From: an uncultured Actinomycetes bacterium | GTDB taxonomy: Bacteria > Actinomycetota > CALGFH01 | Length of the DNA stretch: 8,792 nt | Direction of reading: 5' to 3' | Assembly: GCA_937881255.1 (NCBI GenBank) | Contig: CALGFH010000276.1 | Location: 1-8,792 of the forward strand | Part shown: positions 1 to 8,792 of the stretch, piece by piece | How the letters are laid out: every line of letters starts with the position of its first letter | Position numbering within the stretch: the stretch's first letter is position 1 | The notes under the pieces: generated by a model | Seen by the model: only the letters and a program-made list of their open reading frames with translations | Told to the model about the DNA's origin: nothing | The model's database searches: none | Made by a program: the position numbers and the translations under genes

Positions 1-7
1 AGTGAGT

Positions 8-257
8 GGGGCCCGTCCAACCGAGCCACTGTGCCAGGTCCGGAACTGGGGCCCGAACCGCCCGACCCACCGGGCCAGCAACGGCACGAAGCCCGAGCCA
101 CCGTGCCAGGCAACCGCATGGGGCCCGAACGACCCCGACCCCGACCCACCGTGCCACCCGACGCAACGGCGCTCGAACGACCCCGACCAACCGGGCCACC
201 AAGCCAGGTACGGAAGAGGGGCCCGACCCACCGTGCCACCCGACGGCACGGGACTCG
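8..257. repeat. Degenerate direct-repeat array downstream of rpoC
   Basis: A 16-bp core with consensus CCGACCCACCGTGCCA occurs six times on the plus strand at 21-36, 62-77, 93-108, 141-156, 183-198 and 223-238, with 2, 1, 1, 0, 2 and 0 mismatches. Start-to-start spacing is 41, 31, 48, 42 and 40. Most cores are followed about 11 nt later by an 8-bp box, GGGGCCCG or a variant (48-55, 88-95, 120-127, 168-175, 250-257; after the fifth core the gap is 19 and the box is at 218-225). Another box at 8-15 precedes the first core. A 20-bp identity (144-163 and 226-245) covers the two best copies. The last core can fold with what follows: CCGTGCC (231-237) pairs with GGCACGG (245-251). Spacing is too irregular for CRISPR. 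Open frames across it show only repeat-derived Pro/Arg/Thr-rich peptides, so I call it non-coding. Confidence 0.75.
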
Positions 258-285
258 CCCCCCGCTCACTAGGCCCCCCCGAACG

Positions 286-324
286 CCGAACGGCCCGGGT
301 CTTCAACAGGCCCGGGCCGTTCGG
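286..324 (-). terminator. Terminator-like perfect hairpin after rpoC
   Basis: Bases 286-299 (CCGAACGGCCCGGG) and 311-324 are exact reverse complements: a 14-bp stem, 12 of 14 pairs G-C, with an 11-nt loop. On the minus strand the stem starts 14 nt after the rpoC TAA. No T-run follows; the next bases are CGTTCGGGGGGGCC. Hairpins lacking a U-tract are often proposed as actinobacterial terminators. The palindrome is symmetrical, so it could also stop transcription coming from the left. The role could instead be 3'-end protection. Confidence 0.7.
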
Positions 325-338
325 ATCGGTGGTGCGGG

Positions 339-4364
<4,026 letters not shown>

Positions 4365-7300
4365 TTAGACCTCCTCGACCGACGAAGGCTCGCGCCGGGA
4401 CAGGTCGATACCCAGCTCCTCGGCGGCTCTGAACACGTCCTCGTCGGTCTCCCGCATCTCGATCTCCTGGCCTTCGGCCGAGAGCACCTCGACGTTCAGG
4501 CAGAGCGACTGCATCTCCTTGATCAGCACCTTGAAGGACTCGGGGATGCCGGGCTCGGGGATGTTCTCGCCCTTGACGATCGCCTCGTAGACCTTGACCC
4601 GGCCCAGGACGTCGTCGGACTTGATGGTGAGCAGCTCCTGCAGGGCGTAGGCGGCGCCGTAGGCCTCGAGGGCCCAGACCTCCATCTCGCCGAACCGCTG
4701 GCCGCCGAACTGCGCCTTCCCGCCCAGCGGCTGCTGGGTGATCATCGAGTAGGGGCCGGTCGAGCGGGCGTGGATCTTGTCGTCCACCAGGTGCAGCAGC
4801 TTCATGATGTAGATGTAGCCGACGGTGACCGGGGTCGGGTACGGCTCGCCGGTGCGGCCGTCGAACAGCACCGCCTTGCCCTCGGCGTCGACCAGCTTGT
4901 GGGTCTTGCCGTCGACCGGGTCCTCGTAGGTGCCGAGGGTGGCCGTGAGCAGGTCCTCGATGGCCTCCTCGTTGGCGCCGTCGAACACCGGGGTGCCGAG
5001 GGGCAGCGTCTCGTCCTGGCGGCCCTGCTCCTTGGACCAGCCGGTCTCCTTGGCCCAGCCGGGCAGGGTGTCGAACGACCAGCCGTGGGCCGCAACCCAG
5101 CCGAGGTGGGTCTCCAGCACCTGGCCGATGTTCATCCGGCTCGGCACGCCGAGCGGGTTGAGGATGACGTCGATCGGGGTGCCGTCGACCAGGAAGGGCA
5201 TGTCCTCCTCGGGGAGGATCTTGGAGATGACGCCCTTGTTGCCGTGGCGGCCGGCCAGCTTGTCGCCGTCGGAGATCTTCCGCTTCTGGGCCACGTAGAC
5301 CCGGACCAGCTGGTTGACGCCGGGGTTGAGGTCGTCGCCGGCGTCGCGGGAGAACACCCGCACGCCGATGACCTTGCCGGTCTCGCCGTGGGGCACCTTC
5401 AGCGAGGTGTCGCGGACCTCACGGGCCTTCTCCCCGAAGATGGCGCGCAGCAGGCGCTCCTCGGGGGTCAGCTCGGTCTCGCCCTTGGGCGTGACCTTGC
5501 CGACCAGGACGTCGCCGGGGTCGACCTCGGCCCCGATGCGGATGATGCCCCGCTCGTCGAGGTCCTTGAGCACGTCCTCGGACACGTTGGGGATGTCGCG
5601 GGTGATCTCCTCGGCCCCGAGCTTGGTGTCGCGGGCGTCGACCTCGTGCTCCTCGATGTGGATCGAGGTGAGGACGTCGTCCTTGACCAGCCGCTCGGAG
5701 AGGATGATGGCGTCCTCGTAGTTGTGGCCCTCCCAGGGCATGAAGGCGACCAGGAGGTTCTTGCCGAGCGCCAGCTCGCCGGTGTCGGTGCAGGGCCCGT
5801 CGGCCAGCACGTCGCCGGCGGCGATCTTGGCCCCCTCGACCACGATCGGCTTCTGGTTGATGCAGGTGCCCTGGTTGGAGCGCTCGAACTTGCGCATCCG
5901 GTAGACCTTGGCCGAGCCGTCGCTGTGGCGGACGGTGACCTGGTCGGCGGTGACGTCCTCGACCGTGCCCGGGGTGTCGGCCACGACCACGCCGCCGGCG
6001 TCGACCGCCACCCGCCGCTCCATGCCGGTGCCGACCAGCGGCGCCTCGGAGCGGAGCAGGGGCACGGCCTGGCGCTGCATGTTCGCGCCCATCAGGGCCC
6101 GGTTGGCGTCGTCGTGCTCCAGGAACGGGATCAGGGCGGTGGCCACCGACACCATCTGCCGGGGGCTGACGTCCATGTAGTCGACCTCGTCGGGGGGCAC
6201 GTTGGCCACCTCGCCGGTGACGCCGGCGCCCTGGCCGGTGCCGAAGTCGGCCCGGCTGACCGAGCGCTGGCTGGAGATGCCGGCCGAGCGGCTGCCCTGG
6301 CGGACCAGGACGCGGTCGGTGGCGAAGTTGCCCTTGGTGTCGACGGCCGCGTTGGCCTGCGCGATCACGTGCAGGTCCTCGTCGTCGGCGGTCAGGTAGT
6401 CGACCTGCTCGGTGACCCGGCCGTTGACCACCTTGCGGTAGGGCGTCTCCACGAACCCGTACTCGTTGATCCGGGCGTAGGTCGAGAGGTTGCCGATCAG
6501 GCCGATGTTCGGGCCCTCAGGGGTCTCGATCGGGCACATGCGGCCGTAGTGCGACGGGTGGACGTCGCGGACCTCGAACCCGGCCCGCTCGCGCGACAGC
6601 CCGCCCGGGCCGAGCGCCGACAGGCGCCGCCGGTGGGTCAGGGCGGCCAGCGGGTTGGTCTGGTCCATGAACTGGCTGAGCTGCGAGGTGCCGAAGAACT
6701 CCTTGATCGCGGCCACCACCGGACGGATGTTGATCAGCGTCTGGGGGGTGATCGCCTCGGCGTCCTGGGTGGTCATGCGCTCGCGCACGACCCGCTCCAT
6801 CCGCGACAGGCCGATGCGGACCTGGTTCTGGATCAGCTCGCCGACCGAGCGAAGGCGCCGGTTGCCGAAGTGGTCCTGGTCGTCGGTGCTGGTCGAGGGG
6901 TCGCCCTCGTGCAGCCGGACCAGGTAGTCCACGGTGGCCACGACGTCGTCGGTGGTCAGGGTCAGGGCCTTGTGCTGCTCGTTCTCCAGGCCCAGCTTCT
7001 TGTTGATCTTGTAGCGGCCGACCTTGGCCAGGTCGTAGCGCTTGGGCTGGAAGAAGAGGCCGTGCAGGAGCTGGCGGCCCGACTCGGCGCTGGGCGGCTC
7101 GCCCGGGCGCAGGCGCCGGTAGATCTCGACCAGCGCGTCCTCTTCGGTCTTGGTGTGGTCCTTCTCGAGCGTGCCCATCATGGTCTCGGACTCGCCGAAC
7201 CGCTCGCGGATCTGCTCGTCGCCCATGCCGAGGCCGCGCAGGAGCACGGTCACGGGCAGGCGCCGCTTGCGGTCGAGGCGGACGCCGACGGTGTCCTTCT

Positions 7301-7823
7301 TGTCGACGTCGAACTCGAGCCAGGCGCCCCTGGCCGGGATCACCCGGCAGGAGGTCAGCAGCTTGTCGAGGGTCTTGTCGGGCTCCTGCTCGAAGATGAC
7401 GCCGGGCGAGCGGACCAGCTGGGAGGTGACCACGCGCTCGGTGCCGTTGATGATGAAGGTGCCCTGGTCGGTCATGACCGGGAAGTCGCCCATGAAGACC
7501 GACTGGGACTTGATCTCACCGGTGGTGCGGTTCTGGAACTCGGCCTGGACGTGGAGCTTGCGAGAATAGGTGTTGTCTCGCTCCCGGCACTCCTCGACAG
7601 AGTGCTCGGGCTCCTCGAACCGGTGCTCCCCGAAGGTGAGCGCCATCTGGCCGGTGAAGTCCTCGATGGGGCTGATCTCGTCGAAGGTCTCGCGGAGACC
7701 GTCGGTGATCAGCCACTCGAAGGACTGTCGCTGGATGGCGATGAGATCGGGGATGGGGAGGATCTCGGGGATCTTGCCGAAGGAGAGTCGTAGGGAGGCC
7801 GAGGTACGCGGGTCGCTCAACAA
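4365..7823 (-). CDS. rpoB: DNA-directed RNA polymerase beta subunit
   Basis: The beta subunit forms one half of the RNA polymerase cleft and the rifampicin pocket. The protein is 1152 residues, slightly shorter than the mycobacterial one (about 1172-1178), mainly at the N-terminus. The N-terminal lobes carry VFMGDFPVMT and GTERVVTSQLVRSPGV. The rifampicin region runs from G378 (GTSQLSQFMDQ), with the sensitive-type residues D387, H397 and S402 (E. coli 516, 526, 531). It is followed by RDVHPSHYGRMCPIETPEG. Near the active site are E703-D704 (HNYEDAI) and the signature GDKLAGRHGNKG with K855 and K863. The C-terminal part has PYSMITQQPLGGKAQFGGQR and the ending LSRREPSSVEEV. Residues about 509-545 are a Ser/Arg/Gly-rich loop about 25 residues longer than in M. 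tuberculosis. Start is TTG, with a second TTG next to it; no in-frame ATG or GTG lies upstream. The TAA stop touches the rpoC start. The gene has no TTA or TCA codon after the start and a single CTA, at codon 11. Confidence 0.99.
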   Translation of the reverse strand: MLSDPRTSASLRLSFGKIPEILPIPDLIAIQRQSFEWLITDGLRETFDEISPIEDFTGQMALTFGEHRFEEPEHSVEECRERDNTYSRKLHVQAEFQNRTTGEIKSQSVFMGDFPVMTDQGTFIINGTERVVTSQLVRSPGVIFEQEPDKTLDKLLTSCRVIPARGAWLEFDVDKKDTVGVRLDRKRRLPVTVLLRGLGMGDEQIRERFGESETMMGTLEKDHTKTEEDALVEIYRRLRPGEPPSAESGRQLLHGLFFQPKRYDLAKVGRYKINKKLGLENEQHKALTLTTDDVVATVDYLVRLHEGDPSTSTDDQDHFGNRRLRSVGELIQNQVRIGLSRMERVVRERMTTQDAEAITPQTLINIRPVVAAIKEFFGTSQLSQFMDQTNPLAALTHRRRLSALGPGGLSRERAGFEVRDVHPSHYGRMCPIETPEGPNIGLIGNLSTYARINEYGFVETPYRKVVNGRVTEQVDYLTADDEDLHVIAQANAAVDTKGNFATDRVLVRQGSRSAGISSQRSVSRADFGTGQGAGVTGEVANVPPDEVDYMDVSPRQMVSVATALIPFLEHDDANRALMGANMQRQAVPLLRSEAPLVGTGMERRVAVDAGGVVVADTPGTVEDVTADQVTVRHSDGSAKVYRMRKFERSNQGTCINQKPIVVEGAKIAAGDVLADGPCTDTGELALGKNLLVAFMPWEGHNYEDAIILSERLVKDDVLTSIHIEEHEVDARDTKLGAEEITRDIPNVSEDVLKDLDERGIIRIGAEVDPGDVLVGKVTPKGETELTPEERLLRAIFGEKAREVRDTSLKVPHGETGKVIGVRVFSRDAGDDLNPGVNQLVRVYVAQKRKISDGDKLAGRHGNKGVISKILPEEDMPFLVDGTPIDVILNPLGVPSRMNIGQVLETHLGWVAAHGWSFDTLPGWAKETGWSKEQGRQDETLPLGTPVFDGANEEAIEDLLTATLGTYEDPVDGKTHKLVDAEGKAVLFDGRTGEPYPTPVTVGYIYIMKLLHLVDDKIHARSTGPYSMITQQPLGGKAQFGGQRFGEMEVWALEAYGAAYALQELLTIKSDDVLGRVKVYEAIVKGENIPEPGIPESFKVLIKEMQSLCLNVEVLSAEGQEIEMRETDEDVFRAAEELGIDLSRREPSSVEEV
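4369..4374 (-). promoter_or_regulatory. Ribosome-binding site of rpoC inside rpoB
   Basis: GGAGGT on the minus strand is formed by the last rpoB sense codons (GAG GAG GTC) and lies 4 nt before the rpoC GTG. The rpoB TAA stop occupies part of that gap. This supports both the GTG start and termination-reinitiation coupling of rpoB and rpoC. Confidence 0.75.
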
Positions 7824-7924
7824 GCGTCCCTCCCCTTTCGCGGGAAGCAGGTGTGGAAGCGGGTGGTGCGGCGGCTGGGCGCGCCAAAGCCCGGGGTAGG
7901 CTGGTCGAAGGCGCGCGAAGACAT
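7817..7924 (-). other. Candidate 35-codon leader ORF overlapping the rpoB start
   Basis: An ATG at 7922-7924 opens a 35-residue frame (MSSRAFDQPTPGFG... ending KGRDAC) that closes with TGA at 7817-7819. The TGA overlaps the second of the two TTG codons at the rpoB start, in a different frame from rpoB. The ATG lies only about 2-4 nt from the start expected for the TTGACG/TACACT promoter, so its transcript would be near-leaderless, a common mode of initiation in actinobacteria. GC by codon position is 19/34, 25/34 and 28/34, which leans towards coding but less than in rpoB. There is no recognisable homology or domain. It may be only an open stretch in a GC-rich leader; alternatively it could couple translation to rpoB. 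Low confidence. Confidence 0.22.
7829..7833 (-). promoter_or_regulatory. Ribosome-binding site of rpoB
   Basis: The minus strand reads GGGGAGGG across 7828-7835, with GGAGG at 7829-7833. It is 5 nt from the first TTG (7821-7823) and 8 nt from the second (7818-7820). Both spacings work, so the start codon is uncertain by one residue. Confidence 0.7.
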
Positions 7925-7934
7925 GCGAAGGAGC

Positions 7935-7963
7935 AGTGTAGCGCGTTCCTACACCGCCGTCAA
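7935..7963 (-). promoter_or_regulatory. Principal rpoB promoter candidate (sigma70/HrdB-like)
   Basis: On the minus strand TTGACG (7958-7963) and TACACT (7935-7940) are separated by exactly 17 nt. These match the actinobacterial housekeeping consensus TTGACn / TAnnnT well. Expected transcription starts are around 7926-7928, giving a leader of about 103 nt to the rpoB TTG. Actinobacteria such as mycobacteria and Streptomyces are known to have rpoB promoters in the rplL-rpoB gap, so position supports the call. Three CTTCG repeats at a 10-nt spacing sit immediately at and after the predicted start. Confidence 0.65.
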
Positions 7964-8012
7964 CGTCGAACTGAGGGTCTGCGTGGGCACCTCATTTCGT
8001 CTTCTCCGACCG

Positions 8013-8041
8013 AGTTTGCCGCCCACTCCCGATGGTGTCAA
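8013..8041 (-). promoter_or_regulatory. Candidate distal rpoB promoter
   Basis: On the minus strand TTGACA (8036-8041) is a perfect sigma70-type -35. A 17-nt spacer leads to CAAACT (8013-8018), which keeps the A at position 2 and the T at position 6 of the -10 but has C instead of T at position 1. Transcription would start near 8006 and give a leader of about 180 nt before rpoB. The weak -10 makes this less convincing than the downstream promoter. The -35 lies in the loop and the spacer overlaps one arm of the 8020-8064 inverted repeat. Confidence 0.4.
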
Positions 8042-8064
8042 GGAGCAACTACGGAGAGTGGGCG
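8020..8064 (-). promoter_or_regulatory. Hairpin in the rplL-rpoB gap, candidate attenuator or weak terminator
   Basis: CGCCCACTC at 8020-8028 and GAGTGGGCG at 8056-8064 are perfect inverted repeats of 9 bp. In the minus-strand RNA the stem can be extended by a G-U and a C-G pair (8029/8055, 8030/8054), leaving a loop of about 23 nt. The hairpin begins 29 nt after the rplL stop. No U-run follows (GCAAACTCGG), so it is not a classic intrinsic terminator. E. coli has an attenuator and an RNase III processing site between rplL and rpoB; a comparable role here is inference from position. The loop also holds the -35 hexamer of the upstream promoter candidate, so it could instead be an operator-like palindrome. 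Confidence 0.45.
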
Positions 8065-8093
8065 ACAGAAACGCGCTAGGTGACGTGCCCCGA

Positions 8094-8489
8094 CTACTTC
8101 AGCTCGACGCTGGCGCCGGCGCCCTCGAGCTGGGCCTTGGCCTTGTCGGCCTGGTCCTTGGGGACGCGCTCGAGCACCGGCTTGGGCGCGGAGTCGACCA
8201 GGTCCTTGGCCTCCTTCAGCCCGAGGCTGGTGAGGGCGCGGACCTCCTTGATGACCTGGATCTTCTTCTCGCCGGCGCCGGTCAGGACCACGTCGAACTC
8301 GGTCTGCTCCTCGGCCTCCTCGACCGCGGCGGCACCGGCCCCGCCGGCGCCCGGCCCGGCCGCGACGGCCACGGGGGCGGCGGCGGAGACGTTGAACGTG
8401 TCCTCGAACTGCTTCACGAACTCCGACAGCTCGAGGAGGGTCATCTCCTTGAAGGCATCCAGGAGGTCGTCGGTGGACAGCTTCGCCAT
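8094..8489 (-). CDS. rplL: Ribosomal protein L7/L12 (bL12)
   Basis: L7/L12 is the multi-copy stalk protein that contacts EF-Tu, EF-G and other translational GTPases on the large subunit. The 131 residues are close to the usual actinobacterial length of about 130. Residues 1-33 form the N-terminal dimerisation and L10-binding domain (LSTDDLLDAFKEMTLLELSEF). Residues about 36-61 are a flexible Ala/Gly/Pro hinge ending in a Glu-rich run. Residues about 62-131 are the globular domain, with the conserved core EKKIQVIKEVRALTSLGL and KEAKDLVDSAPKPV, the factor-binding surface, and the family ending GA(S/E)VELK. The ATG start is supported by AAGGAG 8 nt upstream and by the conserved N-terminus. The stop is TAG. 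It is the last gene before a 270-bp gap containing a hairpin and promoters, so its dosage is likely separated from rpoBC there. Confidence 0.98.
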   Translation of the reverse strand: MAKLSTDDLLDAFKEMTLLELSEFVKQFEDTFNVSAAAPVAVAAGPGAGGAGAAAVEEAEEQTEFDVVLTGAGEKKIQVIKEVRALTSLGLKEAKDLVDSAPKPVLERVPKDQADKAKAQLEGAGASVELK

Positions 8490-8497
8490 GAGTGGGT

Positions 8498-8503
8498 CTC
8501 CTT
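8498..8503 (-). promoter_or_regulatory. Ribosome-binding site of rplL
   Basis: AAGGAG on the minus strand lies 8 nt before the rplL ATG. Its first two bases are the last two of the rplJ TAA stop, so ribosomes finishing L10 stop on the rplL initiation site. This suits the need for several L7/L12 copies per L10, but that link is inference. Confidence 0.8.
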
Positions 8504-8792
8504 AGCTCTCGGCCCCGGCCGTCTCGGCCGCGGCTTCGCTGGTGTCGCTGGTGTCAGTGGTCTCGCCCTGGGCGGCCTCGGTGGCCTCGGCGGCCGGCGC
8601 GTCGGCGGCGGGCGCCTCGGTCGCGTCGGCGGCGGGGGCCTCGGCCGGGGCGGGGGTCGCGCCTGGCTCTTCGGCCTTCTGGTCGCGGAGGGCGGCGGTC
8701 ATGGTCGCCACCTGCCGGAGCGGGGCGGCGAGCAGGGTCACGGCCTGCTGCGCGGAGGCCTGGAGCAGCCCGGCCAGCCGGGCCAGCAGGAC
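8502..8792 (-). CDS. rplJ: Ribosomal protein L10 (uL10), C-terminal part, 5' end outside window
   Basis: L10 is the base of the ribosomal stalk; its C-terminal helix binds L7/L12 dimers. Only the last 96 residues are visible and the frame is open to the window edge. It begins with a hydrophobic amphipathic stretch (VLLARLAGLLQAS...) and continues to TMTAALRDQK, which matches the end of the L12-binding helix (E. coli ends ..TLAAVRDAKEAA). About 55 further residues follow, rich in Ala, Glu, Pro, Thr and Asp, and contain a tandem 8-residue unit EAPAADA(T/P). E. coli L10 lacks such a tail; similar acidic Ala-rich tails are plausible in high-GC actinobacteria, but I cannot check how common this one is. 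The stop TAA (8502-8504) overlaps the rplL ribosome-binding site, and rplL starts 12 nt on, so the two are co-transcribed and probably translationally coupled. Identification rests on the helix plus the rplL neighbour. The internal GTG at 8741 is not the real start. Confidence 0.88.
   Translation of the reverse strand, partial: VLLARLAGLLQASAQQAVTLLAAPLRQVATMTAALRDQKAEEPGATPAPAEAPAADATEAPAADAPAAEATEAAQGETTDTSDTSEAAAETAGAES

Larger units (their letters stand above)
1..338. other. Gene-free region downstream of rpoC
   Basis: I see no credible coding sequence here. Plus-strand frames run across it and into rpoC antisense, but their peptides are low-complexity Pro/Arg/Thr/Gly and follow the repeat period; no minus-strand frame is supported. 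What it does hold is the rpoC-proximal hairpin (286-324) and the direct-repeat array (8-257). An 11-bp imperfect inverted pair, AGTGAGTGGGG (1-11) and CCCCGCTCACT (260-270), brackets the array. Confidence 0.7.

Noticed and set aside
21..238. CRISPR array
   Set aside because: The repeats are only 16 bp and degenerate, the intervals vary from 15 to 32 nt, the intervals share a common box rather than being unique, and there are no cas genes in the window.
6602..6692. Rifampicin-resistance allele in rpoB
   Set aside because: The main resistance positions (D387, H397, S402) are wild type, and the nearby TNPLA variation is natural in sensitive Bacillus.
7878..7885. GGCGCGCC palindrome and a short hairpin (7875-7880 with 7889-7894) in the rpoB leader
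   Set aside because: Short GC palindromes are expected in such sequence; the stem is only about 6 bp with a wobble pair, and nothing else marks it as regulatory.
7960..7995. An 11-codon ORF starting with ATG at 7993-7995 as a leader peptide
   Set aside because: It is too short to judge, has no ribosome-binding site, and is not placed relative to any start codon or attenuator structure.
8080..8505. Plus-strand 141-codon frame opposite rplL
   Set aside because: It lies antisense to the whole, clearly recognised rplL gene and has a Ser/Ala-biased composition typical of high-GC shadows.

Overview
This window is the 3' half of a bacterial ribosomal-stalk and RNA-polymerase locus, read entirely on the minus strand. 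In transcription order it holds the end of rplJ (L10), rplL (L7/L12), a 270-bp regulatory gap, rpoB (beta), rpoC (beta'), and then a gene-free tail containing a strong hairpin and a degenerate direct-repeat array. The organism is almost certainly a high-GC actinobacterium (Actinomycetota). RpoC has the start 'MLDVN(Y/F)FDELRIGLATAE' and carries the roughly 90-residue charged, coiled-coil-like insertion after the N-terminal zinc ribbon that is typical of actinobacterial beta'. RpoB is close to the mycobacterial protein along nearly its whole length as I remember it. The genus cannot be fixed by eye; a deep-branching or environmental lineage is possible.

Layout from right to left: bases 8502-8792 are the C-terminal end of L10, with a long Ala/Glu/Pro/Thr tail. 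Bases 8094-8489 are the complete L7/L12 gene, 12 nt after the rplJ stop. Bases 7824-8093 are the rplL-rpoB gap. It contains a hairpin with a 9-bp perfect stem, two sigma70-like promoters facing rpoB (TTGACA-17-CAAACT and TTGACG-17-TACACT), a set of CTTCG repeats spaced exactly 10 nt, and a possible 35-codon leader ORF that ends on the rpoB start codons. Bases 4365-7823 are rpoB (TTG start) and 339-4364 are rpoC (GTG start). The two abut with no spacer, and the rpoC ribosome-binding site lies inside the last rpoB codons. Bases 286-324 form a perfect 14-bp GC-rich hairpin, the likely end of the rpoBC transcript. Bases 1-285 carry no credible gene but hold six copies of a 16-bp core repeat.

Functionally, L10 anchors L7/L12 dimers to form the ribosomal stalk that recruits translational GTPases. 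RpoB and RpoC form the catalytic cleft of RNA polymerase. The gap between rplL and rpoB is where bacteria commonly set polymerase synthesis separately from ribosomal protein synthesis, and its contents here fit that role.

The coding content is ordinary housekeeping and I do not see a new defence, mobile or biosynthetic system. The observations most worth a second look are the downstream repeat array, the possible near-leaderless leader ORF in front of rpoB, the hairpin with a -35 element in its loop, and lineage-specific extensions in RpoB, RpoC and L10.
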